This document shows, in pieces, positions 1 through 9,200 of a stretch of DNA of 33,217 nucleotides; the stretch's first letter is position 1; the number at the start of each line of letters is the position of its first letter. The stretch covers positions 1 through 33,217 of the forward strand of contig JAHFUQ010000031.1 in the NCBI GenBank assembly GCA_023265045.1, in the 5' to 3' direction. Source of the stretch: Acidimicrobiia bacterium. GTDB lineage: Bacteria; Actinomycetota; Acidimicrobiia; Acidimicrobiales; AC-14. The notes below the pieces were generated by a model. It was not told the DNA's origin. It worked only from the letters and a program-made list of their open reading frames with translations, and ran no database searches. A program made the translations under genes and the position numbers.

Positions 1-251
1 AGGGCGACGACGAACCCCCAGAAGTAGCGCTCGCGGCCGTGGCCGAAGGGATGGGCCTCGTCGGGGGCGCGCCTGGCCCGCCTGCCGCCCAGCAGGAGGA
101 GGCCCTGGTTGGACGTGTCCGCCACCGAGTGCACCGCCTCCGCCAGCATCGACGCCGCGCCCGTGAAGGCGAAGCCGACGAACTTCGCCACCGCGATCCC
201 GGCGTTCGCGGCGAAGGCGGCGACGATGGCTTTGCGGCTCCCCCCTTCCAC
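1..251 (-). CDS. Cation diffusion facilitator (CDF) transporter, N-terminal part only
   Basis: The 3' end of the gene lies beyond the left window edge. The visible ~83 residues begin with GTG (VEGGSRKAIV) and carry a first membrane helix (AANAGIAVAKFVGFAFTG). Next come the metal-site motif HSVADTSNQ, of the H-x3-D type used by CDF proteins, and HPFGHGRERYFW, a strongly conserved CDF segment before the next helix. Known CDF members are inner-membrane H+/divalent metal (Zn, Fe, Mn) antiporters; the metal here cannot be told from the N-terminus. No clear ribosome-binding site is seen before the GTG. The frame stays open upstream without another ATG or GTG, so this start is the best available. 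The gene follows pgl on the same strand after a ~100 bp gap containing a hairpin, so it is probably a separate transcript. Confidence 0.85.
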   Translation of the reverse strand, partial: MEGGSRKAIVAAFAANAGIAVAKFVGFAFTGAASMLAEAVHSVADTSNQGLLLLGGRRARRAPDEAHPFGHGRERYFWGFVVA

Positions 252-310
252 CGGCCGCAGGCTATCGGGGGCGCCGGGCGTGCCCTTCCGCCGGTGGCTT
301 TTGCACGTCA

Positions 311-334
311 GACGTTCGGAAGACGCCGAACGTC
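311..334 (-). terminator. Hairpin between pgl and the CDF gene
   Basis: A perfect 9-bp inverted repeat (GACGTTCGG / CCGAACGTC) with a 6-nt loop lies 18 bp past the pgl stop codon. There is no T-run, as is common for actinobacterial terminators. Termination of the zwf-opcA-pgl transcript is inferred from position; the CDF gene starts 60 bp further on. Confidence 0.5.
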
Positions 335-351
335 GACAACTCGCCGCCGCG

Positions 352-1020
352 TCAGGCTCCGGCTGCGTCCCGGTCGACGATCCAGAGGATGCGATCGGCG
401 CGCACTCGCGCCGCCGGGCAATCGGAGTCGTCGCGGCGCACTCGCTCGAGGGCCTCGCGCTTCTCGGCGCCCGAGACGGTGAACACCACCAGGCGTGCAC
501 GGGCGATGCCGGAGTAGGTGAGCGTCATGCGCTGGTACGGGTTCCGACCGCTCGGGTCTTCGTTCATGACGACCAGGCGGCCGGGATCGGCGTCCAGGGC
601 GGGGGAGTTCGGGAACAGCGAGGCGGTGTGGCAGTCGGGGCCAAGGCCCAGGTGGACGAGGTCGAGCCGGCCCGCCTGGGCGATGCGCTGCTGGTAGGGG
701 TCGGGCCCCTCCTCGCAGCGCATCGGGTAGATGGCGTTGGCCGCGCCGACCCGTTCGAGCAACGCCTCGCGGCCGAGCCGCTCGTTGGAGTCGGGGCGGT
801 CGGGCGGCACGCACCGTTCGTCGCCCCAGTAGATGTCGACCTGCCACCAGTCGATCTGGTCGGCCGCGTCGGCGGCCAGGCGCTCGTAGCAGCGCCGGGC
901 CGTCGGCCCGCCGGAAAGGGCGAAGGAGAAGCCGTCGCCGGGCCGGCCGTGGAAGGCCTCGACCACCCGTTCCGCGAACTCGGGCGCCACGTCGTCGACC
1001 ACCACCACCTCGCCGATCAT
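352..1020 (-). CDS. pgl: 6-phosphogluconolactonase
   Basis: This 222-residue protein hydrolyses 6-phosphogluconolactone to 6-phosphogluconate, the second step of the oxidative pentose-phosphate pathway, in the cytoplasm. Family motifs are visible in order: ALSGGPTARRCYERL near residue 35, WGDERCVPPDRPDSN near residue 70, and HLGLGPDCHTASLFP near residue 125. The last motif usually reads GPDGHTASL; the Cys in place of Gly is an uncommon substitution next to the conserved His. Length matches the family (~220-250). The ATG overlaps the opcA stop (ATGA, 4 bp) and has no evident ribosome-binding site of its own, so translation is probably coupled to opcA. It is the last gene of zwf-opcA-pgl. Confidence 0.93.
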   Translation of the reverse strand: MIGEVVVVDDVAPEFAERVVEAFHGRPGDGFSFALSGGPTARRCYERLAADAADQIDWWQVDIYWGDERCVPPDRPDSNERLGREALLERVGAANAIYPMRCEEGPDPYQQRIAQAGRLDLVHLGLGPDCHTASLFPNSPALDADPGRLVVMNEDPSGRNPYQRMTLTYSGIARARLVVFTVSGAEKREALERVRRDDSDCPAARVRADRILWIVDRDAAGA

Positions 1021-2057
1021 GAGATGGCCGCCAACGCCACGGCGCCCTCGAGGGCGTCGCAGAAGATGTCGTCGCGGCCCATCTGGGTGAGGGCGCCGGC
1101 CAGCGCGAGGGCGGGCCACTGCTGCTGCATGCGGAGGGTCTGGGACACCGACGGCCCCTGGTCGATCTCGACCGACGACGCGATCTCGCGCGCCGCCCCC
1201 GGGCGGGCGACCCGGAACACGCCCGTGCGGTTGCGGTGGACGGCGGTGATCGTGATCGAGACGTGTTCGGCCTCGGCCAGCTCCAGGCGGGCCGCGGGGA
1301 GGTTGAGGCGACGCATCAGCCAGCCGCCGAGCAGGTGGCGCGGCCCGTAGTTCCCGCTGACGTCGACGCGCTCGACCTCGCGCAGGAAGGGGCGGTACAC
1401 CGGCCCCTCGAACAGGCCCGCCAGCAGGCTGCGCCACGGCGCCAGCCGCGCCCAGGAGAGGTCGGTGACCGGGAGCCGGCGGGCGAGGGCCTGGATGCGC
1501 GGCAGCACGTCCCGGTTCACGCCCGAAGCGGCTGCGCTCGCCCCCCGGGCGCCCGCCACCGCCCGGCTGTCGACCACGATCCGGTCGGCGACGGCGAGCA
1601 GCGGGTCGCCGGCCTCGGGCAGCCGCGAGGGCAGCCACACCACCATGGGCAGGTCGGGCAGGGTGAAAGGCTCGACCACGGAGTCGAGGTGGTAGCGGGC
1701 GCGCCCGCGCACCCGCAGCACGATGTCCTCGAAGCACACGGCGCGCCCGGCGCGCTCGACCGCGTGGACCGAGGCGGCCGCGTCGAGCCCTCCGTTGGCC
1801 TCACCCGGCTGCAGCACGAGCACGATCGTGCGAGACGGATGCCGCGCCCCGAGCCCGTACACGGTGTCGAGGGCGGCCGAGCCGGCGGCGTCGTCCCCGA
1901 CGACCGCGACCAGCGTGAGGACGCTGGTGCGCACCGCCGCCCGCTGCTCGTGGCGGCGGAGGTCCGACAAGGCCTTTTCGACCTGGCCGACGGTGACCTC
2001 GTCCGCCTCCCAGGACCCGATCGTGTCGACGTTCTCGCGGGTCAGGGTCGACGCCAC
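1017..2057 (-). CDS. opcA: Glucose-6-phosphate dehydrogenase assembly protein OpcA
   Basis: This 346-residue protein matches actinobacterial/cyanobacterial OpcA, an assembly or allosteric partner of glucose-6-phosphate dehydrogenase. Recognisable stretches are the N-terminal RTSVLTLVAVVGD, the central LPDLPMVVWLPSRLPEAGDPL and DRIVVDSRA, and a C-terminal domain with GNYGPRHLLGGWLMRRLN. The likely start is GTG (VASTLTRENV), which overlaps the end of zwf by 16 bp. An ATG 10 bp upstream is in another frame. Position between zwf and pgl is the standard actinobacterial arrangement; the usual tkt and tal genes are absent upstream, where the strand changes. Confidence 0.92.
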   Translation of the reverse strand: MASTLTRENVDTIGSWEADEVTVGQVEKALSDLRRHEQRAAVRTSVLTLVAVVGDDAAGSAALDTVYGLGARHPSRTIVLVLQPGEANGGLDAAASVHAVERAGRAVCFEDIVLRVRGRARYHLDSVVEPFTLPDLPMVVWLPSRLPEAGDPLLAVADRIVVDSRAVAGARGASAAASGVNRDVLPRIQALARRLPVTDLSWARLAPWRSLLAGLFEGPVYRPFLREVERVDVSGNYGPRHLLGGWLMRRLNLPAARLELAEAEHVSITITAVHRNRTGVFRVARPGAAREIASSVEIDQGPSVSQTLRMQQQWPALALAGALTQMGRDDIFCDALEGAVALAAIS

Positions 2058-3574
2058 CGCCGCCCATCTCGTGCCAGGAGGGCGTCGGCCTCGGCCGGTC
2101 CCCACGTTCCTGCCTCGTAACGGGCGAGGGCGACGTCGTAGTCCTCCCACGCCTGCAGCAACGGATCGCAGATCCGCCACGCCTGCGCGACCTCGTCGCT
2201 GCGGATGAACAGGGTGGGGTCGCCCACCAGCGCGTCGAGCAGCAGCCGCTCGTAGGCGTCGGGCGCCTCTTCGAGGAAGGCGGCGCCGTAGAAGAAGTCC
2301 ATCGACACCGACCGCACGCGGAAGGCCTGCCCCGGCACCTTGGCGCCGAAGCGCAGGGTGATCCCCTCGTCGGGCTGGATGCGCAGCACCAGGGCGTCGG
2401 GCTCCAGCCCCTCGGCCTGGTCCTTGGCGAAGGGGAGGTGGGGGACGGTCTTGAACTCCATCGCCACCTCGGTGACCCGTTTCGGCAGCCGCTTGCCGGT
2501 GCGCACGTAGAAGGGCACGCCCGCCCACCGCCAGTTGTCGATCTGCAGCTTCATGGCCACGTAGGTCTCGCGGAGGCTGTGGGGATGGACGCCTTCCTCG
2601 TCGCGGTACCCGGGCGCCTCGCGCCCCTGCGCCCAGCCGCGGGTGTACTGGCCGCGCACCACCTCGACCCGCACGTCCTCGGGTGTGAAGGGGTTGACGG
2701 CGCGCAGCGCCTTGACCTTCTCGTCGCGGATGCTGTTGGCCTCGAAGGTGGCGGGCGGCTCCATCAGGGTGAGCGCCAGCACCTGCATCACGTGGTTCTG
2801 CACGATGTCCCGCAGCGCCCCCGCCATCTCGTAGAACCCGCCGCGGTGCTCGACGCCGAGGGACTCGGCCACCGTGATCTGGACATGGTCGACGTATCGG
2901 CGGTTCCAGATCGGCTCGAAGATGGCGTTGGCGAAGCGCAGGGCGAGGACGTTCTGAACCGTCTCTTTCCCCAGGTAGTGGTCGATCCGGTACACCTGGG
3001 ACTCGTCGAACACGCGGTGGACGACCGCGTCGAGCTCGGCGGCCGACGGGGCGTCGCGGCCGTAGGGCTTCTCGATGACGATGCGGACGAACGCCCCGTC
3101 GCACGGGGGCTGGTGGAGCCCCGCCGCGCCGAGGCCCTGGGCGATGACGGGGAAGGTCGTCGGCGGGGTCGCCAGGTAGTACAGGCGGTTGCCGCTGGTG
3201 CCCCGTTCGCGGTCGAGCTCGTCGAGGGTGGCCTTCAGCCGCTGGTAGGTCGTCGGGTCGGCGTAGTCGCCGGCGACGTAGCGGAAACCGCCGCCGGAGA
3301 AGGCCTCCCAGACGTGCTTGGCCTCGTCGCCCCCGCCGCCCATCTGCTCGACGGTGGTGCGCATGCGCTCGAGGAAGTCCTCGTCGTCCATCTCGGTGCG
3401 GGCCACGCCGACGACCGAGAACCCGGCGGGAAGGAGGCGGCGCAGGGCGAGCCGCTCGACGGCGGGCATGAGCTTGCGGCTGGTGAGGTCGCCGGACGCG
3501 CCGAACACCACCAGCACCGCCGGCGGCGCCACCCGGTCCGTCGTGGGCTCGACCAGCGGATTGTCCGTGGTCAT
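2042..3574 (-). CDS. zwf: Glucose-6-phosphate 1-dehydrogenase
   Basis: The 510-residue enzyme oxidises glucose-6-phosphate to 6-phosphoglucono-1,5-lactone with NAD(P)+, the entry step of the oxidative pentose-phosphate pathway. The Rossmann motif VVFGASGDLTSRKL lies at residues ~22-35. The substrate/catalytic motif RIDHYLGKE is at ~194-202, and EKPYGRD precedes it. The C-terminal domain contains PFYVRTGKRLPKRVTEV and MDFFYGAAF. Length is normal. The ATG (MTTDNPLVEP) lacks a ribosome-binding site, but a TAAGCT box sits 10 nt upstream, consistent with a leaderless or very short-leader mRNA. The 3' end overlaps opcA. Confidence 0.96.
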   Translation of the reverse strand: MTTDNPLVEPTTDRVAPPAVLVVFGASGDLTSRKLMPAVERLALRRLLPAGFSVVGVARTEMDDEDFLERMRTTVEQMGGGGDEAKHVWEAFSGGGFRYVAGDYADPTTYQRLKATLDELDRERGTSGNRLYYLATPPTTFPVIAQGLGAAGLHQPPCDGAFVRIVIEKPYGRDAPSAAELDAVVHRVFDESQVYRIDHYLGKETVQNVLALRFANAIFEPIWNRRYVDHVQITVAESLGVEHRGGFYEMAGALRDIVQNHVMQVLALTLMEPPATFEANSIRDEKVKALRAVNPFTPEDVRVEVVRGQYTRGWAQGREAPGYRDEEGVHPHSLRETYVAMKLQIDNWRWAGVPFYVRTGKRLPKRVTEVAMEFKTVPHLPFAKDQAEGLEPDALVLRIQPDEGITLRFGAKVPGQAFRVRSVSMDFFYGAAFLEEAPDAYERLLLDALVGDPTLFIRSDEVAQAWRICDPLLQAWEDYDVALARYEAGTWGPAEADALLARDGRRWRRP

Positions 3575-3584
3575 GTTGTGCGGA

Positions 3585-3590
3585 AGCTTA
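3585..3590 (-). promoter_or_regulatory. Putative -10 box of the zwf operon
   Basis: On the minus strand TAAGCT ends 10 nt before the zwf ATG. A start of transcription about 7 nt after the box would leave a leader of only a few bases, fitting the missing ribosome-binding site. No convincing -35 box is seen. Confidence 0.4.
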
Positions 3591-3615
3591 CGTGGGACGG
3601 GACGGCCCCCGGCGC

Positions 3616-3840
3616 GTGAGATGCATTGGCAGGCGCACCCGAGCAGCAGCCCACCTTTCGGCGCTGGTGGCGCTCCTGGCGGGGCTGGCGATCCCCGTGT
3701 TGGTCGCCGGCTTGCCGTCACCCTTCCCCCGGGGGCGACCATACGATCAGCGCGACCTACGGCGGCACGGACTGACCACCGCGGGCACGGTGCTCGACGT
3801 GATGGCGCCGCAGCAGGCGCGCCGGCTGCGGGGCAGCCCT
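3616..3840 (+). pseudogene. Probable remnant of a DUF3592-like membrane protein gene
   Basis: From a GTG the frame reads a basic N-terminus, one hydrophobic helix (ALVALLAGLAIPVLVAGL), then DQRDLRRHGLTTAGTVLDV. This resembles the beginning of DUF3592-type proteins, in which a helix is followed by a conserved T-x-G/A-T-V-x-D-V strand. After about residue 65 the translation becomes Arg/Pro-rich and low in information, and the frame runs out of phase into the next gene (stop at 4008). The likely reading is a gene truncated after its first helix. It could also be a chance frame; the family resemblance rests on a short segment. Confidence 0.35.
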
Positions 3841-3863
3841 GCCGCGCGGGGTGGGCCAACGCC

Positions 3864-3869
3864 TACGAT
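3864..3869 (+). promoter_or_regulatory. Putative -10 box before the SBBP gene
   Basis: TACGAT lies 29 nt before the start codon. Initiation about 7 nt downstream would leave a short leader carrying the GGAGG ribosome-binding site at about 3888-3893. No clear -35 box is seen. Confidence 0.35.
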
Positions 3870-3898
3870 TGCGAAGGATCCGAGCTCGGAGGGCGGCA

Positions 3899-6205
3899 AT
3901 GTCGAAGAACCGTTGGGTAGCGCTGGGCGCGATCGGCGCCATCGCCGTTGGTCTCGTCGCGGTGGTCGAGCGGCCCGCGCCCGGGACCTCATCGCCCGCC
4001 CCGCCTGACCGCCACGGCCGGCCTTTGGCGTTCGAGCTGAACCAGGGCCAGACAGACCCGCAGGTGAGGTTCCTCGCGCGTGGCCAGGGCTACCGGGCGT
4101 TCGTGACCCCGACGGGGCTCACGCTCTCCGTGGACGGTCAGCAGGCCCTGCGCTTCACGCCCCTGAACGCCAGCCCCGACCCGGCCCTCACCGCGTTCGC
4201 GCCGTTGCCCGGCAAGGTGAACTACCTCAAGCGCGCCGATCCCGCCGGTTGGCTTATGGACGTGCCGACGTTCGCCCAGGCCCGGGCGCATGACGTCTAC
4301 CCCGGCGTCGACCTCGTGTACTACGGCGCCGACGGGCAGCTGGAGTACGACTTCGTGGTCGCGCCCGGCGCCGACCCCGGCGCGATCAGGGTGGCCGTCG
4401 CCGGCGGGAAACCCCTTGCACTCAACGACCGAGGCGACCTGGTCATCGGGTCCGTTGTCCAGCGCCGCCCGGTCGCCTACCAGGAGGCAGCCCGCGGGCG
4501 CCGCTCCGTCGACGCCGCCTACGTCCTCGGGCCCGGCAACTCCTTCGGCCTCCGGCTCGGCGCCTACGACCCCAGCCGGCCTTTGGTGATCGACCCCGTC
4601 ATCGCCTACTCGACCTACCTGGGCGGGAGCATGGGACCGCTGGGTGACGACGAGGGCGACGCCATCGCCACCGACGCGGCCGGCAACGCCTATGTCACCG
4701 GCCGCACTGCGTCGACCGACTTCCCGGCCACGGCCGGGCTGGACACCGCCATCGGGGGCACGGACGACGCCTTCGTGACCAAACTGTCTCCGGCCGGCGC
4801 GGTGCTCTGGTCCACGTACCTCGGGGGAACCGGGTTCGAGCAGGGCTACGGCATCGCCTACGCGGCCACGGGCACGGCGGTGTACGTGACCGGCCAGACG
4901 ACATCGGGCGACTTCCCGACGCCGGGAGGATTCGACACCACCCTTGGCGGCGCCCAAGACGCCTTCGTGACCAAGCTCAACGCCGCCAGCGGGGCGGTGC
5001 TGTGGTCGACGTACCTCGGCGGCAACGTCGACGACACCGGGTTCGGCGTCGCCGCCGACTCATCGGGGAACGCGCTGATCACCGGTACGACGAGCTCGAC
5101 CACGGGTCTCGCCGCCGGCGGGTACGACCTCACCCTGACCGGCGCCTCGGACGCGTTCGTGGCCAAGGTTTTGGCGGCGGGGGGGTTCGCGTTCGCGACG
5201 TACGTGGGCGGCGACGGCGCCGACACAGGCAGTGCGATCGACATCGACGGCGGCGGCAATGCCTACGTGACCGGAACGGCCGACGATCCCATCAACTTCC
5301 CGTTGACCAGCGCTTTCGATCCGACGCTGAACGGCCCCTCAGACGCCTTCGTCGTGTCGGTCAGCGGCGCCGGCGCCCTCCGCTACGGCTCCTTCCTGGG
5401 CGGGGACGGCGCCGAGACGGGCTTCGGGATCGCCGTCGACGCCGCCGGCGTCGCCTATGTCACCGGCCAGACCGACTCCGCCACCGGGTTTCCGGTCACC
5501 GGCGGGTCGGACACGACCCTCGGGGGCGCCCAGGACGCATTTGTGACCAAGATCTCCGCAACGCCCGCGATCGTCTGGTCGACGTACTTCGGCGGCAGCG
5601 GGACTGACGCCGGCTACGCCATCGACCTCGACGCGAACGGCGACCCGTACATCGCCGGCTACACGGACTCGGCCACCGGCTTCCCGCTCGCGGCGGCCGT
5701 GGATAGCACCTTCGTTGGTGGGTCTGAGGCGTTCGCGGCCAAGCTGCAAGCCGCCACGTCGGCGCTTCTGTGGTCGACGTTCATCGGCGGCGACGGGGAC
5801 GACCAGGGCTACGGGATCGCGCTGACGGGCACGGCCGCCCACGTGACCGGCTTCACCCAGTCGGCCACCGGGTTCCCGCTGGTCAGCGCAGCCGACTCCA
5901 CTCTCGGCGGCTTCTCGGACGGCTTCGTCACCAAGCTGGCCCCCGATACCACGCCGCCGGTGTGCAAGATCGTCGGGACCACCGCCGGCCCGCCCAAGCA
6001 GATGTTCGTGAGCGTGCAGGACACCGTCGGGCTGGCGATGATCACCAACGTCAGCGTCACCAACGGGACGGTTTTCGTGCCGGCGTTCACGGTCGGGACG
6101 ACCAGCCCGATCGTCGTCACCGCCACCAAGAGCAACCAGTCACTGCCGACGACGTGGTCGTTCCAGGCCGTCGACGTGGACGGGAACGTCAAGACCTGCC
6201 AGTGA
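3899..6205 (+). CDS. Secreted SBBP (beta-propeller repeat) protein
   Basis: The 768-residue protein has an N-terminal membrane/signal segment (MSKNRWVALGAIGAIAVGLVAV...). A domain starting at PLAFELNQGQTDPQVRF follows, of the kind regularly found ahead of SBBP repeats, with VYPGVDLVYYG and LEYDFVVAPGADP as further landmarks. From about residue 234 to 683 there are seven repeats, each opening with a variant of WSTYLGG and containing GNAYVTG and DAFVTKL; seven repeats would close one seven-bladed propeller. The C-terminal ~85 residues (from DTTPPVCKIVG) look like an Ig-like or cell-surface-associated domain. The start is set by GGAGG 6-10 nt upstream. SBBP proteins are extracellular or surface proteins of unknown function. 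The gene precedes the giant repeat protein by 70 bp and is probably co-expressed with it. Confidence 0.88.
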   Translation: MSKNRWVALGAIGAIAVGLVAVVERPAPGTSSPAPPDRHGRPLAFELNQGQTDPQVRFLARGQGYRAFVTPTGLTLSVDGQQALRFTPLNASPDPALTAFAPLPGKVNYLKRADPAGWLMDVPTFAQARAHDVYPGVDLVYYGADGQLEYDFVVAPGADPGAIRVAVAGGKPLALNDRGDLVIGSVVQRRPVAYQEAARGRRSVDAAYVLGPGNSFGLRLGAYDPSRPLVIDPVIAYSTYLGGSMGPLGDDEGDAIATDAAGNAYVTGRTASTDFPATAGLDTAIGGTDDAFVTKLSPAGAVLWSTYLGGTGFEQGYGIAYAATGTAVYVTGQTTSGDFPTPGGFDTTLGGAQDAFVTKLNAASGAVLWSTYLGGNVDDTGFGVAADSSGNALITGTTSSTTGLAAGGYDLTLTGASDAFVAKVLAAGGFAFATYVGGDGADTGSAIDIDGGGNAYVTGTADDPINFPLTSAFDPTLNGPSDAFVVSVSGAGALRYGSFLGGDGAETGFGIAVDAAGVAYVTGQTDSATGFPVTGGSDTTLGGAQDAFVTKISATPAIVWSTYFGGSGTDAGYAIDLDANGDPYIAGYTDSATGFPLAAAVDSTFVGGSEAFAAKLQAATSALLWSTFIGGDGDDQGYGIALTGTAAHVTGFTQSATGFPLVSAADSTLGGFSDGFVTKLAPDTTPPVCKIVGTTAGPPKQMFVSVQDTVGLAMITNVSVTNGTVFVPAFTVGTTSPIVVTATKSNQSLPTTWSFQAVDVDGNVKTCQ

Positions 6206-6224
6206 CGTGGGCGCCCCGCAGGGG

Positions 6225-6230
6225 TACTGT
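6225..6230 (+). promoter_or_regulatory. Possible -10 box before the giant repeat protein
   Basis: TACTGT occurs in the 70-bp gap after the SBBP gene, 45 nt before the start codon. It resembles the TACNNT boxes at 3864 and 14672. It may give the giant gene its own promoter, or the two genes may simply be read together. Confidence 0.25.
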
Positions 6231-6275
6231 CGATCGAGGCTGGCGCGTGGTCGGAACGCGCCCGGGGAGGGGAAG

Positions 6276-9200
6276 ATGGCGCAGCGGCGCCTCGGCCTGA
6301 GGCCGAGGGTGGGTCGGTGGGCGCTGGCCGCGATCGGCGCGCTCACGTTCGTGGCGGTCGGGGCGCACGACTACGCGCCGATCGTGACGCCCGTCAACGA
6401 GCTGACCAGCATGTGCGTCAACAAGTCGAGCATGCGCGTCCGCTGGGTCTCCAGCCCGGGCGGCTGCAACCTCAAGACCGAGACGGCCCTGGGCCTGCCC
6501 GGCGGCGCCCCCATCTACCTCTGCATCTACCCGCCGAACAGCGACGTGCGACGCACGCTCACTCCCGGCGCCTGCAACGCCGGCGAAACCCCCTTGACCA
6601 TCCCAGCCAGCGGCCCGTCCTTCTTCTGCTACAGCTCGACCACCGGCTATTACCTCAGGCTGGTGGCCAACGCAGGCGCCTGCGCGGCCGGTGAGACCGC
6701 GGTGGCGGTCTCCGTGCCAGTGGCCGTGAACGACACCTACGCGCCGCTGGAGGACGTCATGCTCAACGTCCCCATCGCCACCGGTGTGCTTCCCAACGAC
6801 ACCGACGCCCACAACGACCCCCTCACGGCCCAGCTCGTGACCGGCCCGACCAATTCGTCGTCTTTCGCGCTCAACACCGACGGCTCGTTCAGCTACAAAG
6901 GCGCGGCGAACTTCTGCGGGGCGGACAGCTTCACCTACCGGGTGACGGACGGGACCTACACCTCGACCGCGGCGACCGTGACCCTGAACGTGACCTGCGT
7001 CAACGACGCTCCCTCCTACACCGTCGGCGGGAACCAGACCGTGTTCGACAACGCCGGCGCCCAGACGGTCGTTGGCTGGGCCACGGGGATGAGCCCCGGG
7101 CCGGCCGACGAGGCGGGCCAGACGCTCACCTTCAGCGTCACCGGCAACACCAACCCGGGGATCCTCTCGGCCGGGCCGGTGGTGAACCCGAGCACGGGGA
7201 CGCTCACCTACACGCCCACCGTCGGCGCCAGCGGCGCGACCACCATCACCCTCCAGCTCCAGGACAACGGCGGCGTCCTCAACGGCGGCGTGGACGCGGT
7301 CAGCCACACGTTCACCATCACCGTCAACCTGTCCACCCAGCCGCCGGTCGCCAACAACGACTCGTACAACGCCAGCGAGGACCTGAACCTGACCGTGGCC
7401 GCGCCCGGCGTCCTGGGCAACGACACCGATCCCGACGTCGGCGACACCGTGACTGGCGCCGTGCTCCAGGTCGGCCCTCTGCACGCCCTTTCGTTCACCC
7501 TTAACGCCAACGGCTCCTTCACCTACACGCCGGCGCTCAACTACTGCGGGGGCGACTCGTTCACGTACAAGGCTCAGGACAACCATGGGGCGCTGTCGAC
7601 CACCGCCGCCACCGTCACGATCGCCGTGGCGTGCGTCAACGATGCGCCGGTGAACGTGATCGGCGCCTCGCCCACGACGGCCGAGGACACCCCGATCAAC
7701 CTGATGACCGCCATCCAAACGTCCGACGTGGACGCCAACCCGGACGCCGTCCGGGTGACGCTCAACGCCTCGTGGGGCACGCTGACCTTGAGCGGCACGA
7801 CCGGGCTGTCCTTCGCCGCGCCGGGCTTCGGCGACGGCACGGACGACTCGTCGATGAGCTTCACGGGCACGCTGACCAACGTCAACGCGGCGATGAACGG
7901 GATGACCTTCACGCCCACGTTGAACTACAGCGGCGCGGCCAACGCCGGCGTCAGCATCACGACGAACGACCTGGGCCACAACGGCTCGGGCGGGGCGTTG
8001 TTCGACACCGACAACCTGGTGATCAATGTCACCGCGGTGAACGACGCGCCGGTCAACACCGTGCCCGGGCCTCAGTCGGTCGGCCAGAACGGCAGCCTCG
8101 TGTTCTCGACCGGCAATGCGAACCGCATCAGCGTGGCCGACGTGGACGCCGCCGCCGGGAACGTCACGGTCACCCTCACTGGGACCAACGGCACGGTGAC
8201 GCTCGCGACGACGGCCGGGCTGGTTTCGGTCAGCGGTGACGGCACCGCGACGGTTGCGATGACCGGCACGCTCACCACCGTGAACGCGGCGATGAACGGG
8301 ATGACGTTCGCGCCCACGGCCAACTTCACCGGCGCCGCCAGCCTCCAGATCGTCACCAACGACAATGGCTTCACCGGCGCCGGCGGCGCGCTGAGCGACA
8401 CCGACAGCGTCGCCATCACGGTGCAGGCCATGAACCAGCCACCGGTCAACACCGTCCCCGGCCCGCAGACCATCGCCGAGGACGGCATACTGACCTTCTC
8501 GAGCGGCGGTGGCAACGCCATCTCCATCTCCGACCCTGACGCGGGCGCGGCGGCCGTCAAGGTGACGCTGAACGCCACCAACGGCACGATGATTCTCAAC
8601 GGAACCACCGGCCTGTCCTTCAGCACCGGCGACGGCACGGCCGACGCCAACATGGTCTTCACCGGCACGATCACCAACATCAACACCGCCCTGAACGGGA
8701 TGAGCTTCACGCCCACCTTGAACTACAACGGGTCGGCGTCGGTCCAGATCATCACCGACGACCAGGGCAACACCGGCCCCGGTGGAGCGATGACTGACAA
8801 CGACTCGGTGGCCGTGACAGTGACCGCGGTGGACGACGCGCCCGTGAACACCGTGCCCGGCGCCCAGACGGTTGCCGAGGACACCGACTTGGTGTTCAAC
8901 TCCGCCAACAGCAACCTCATCTCGGTGGCCGACGTCGACGCCGGCGCGACGCCGGTCAAGGTCAGCCTCGATGTCACCACCGGGACGCTTACGTTGTCGG
9001 GCAACACCGGCCTGACTTTCGTCGACGGCACCAGCGACGGCACGGCGTCGGTCCACTTCACGGGAACCCTCACCAACATCAACGCGGCCCTGAACGGGCT
9101 CAAGTTCCGGCGGCAACTCAACACCTTTGGCCCGGCGACCTTGACGATCGTCAGCGACGACCAGGGCGCCACCGGGGCCGGCGGCCCTCTGACGGACTCG

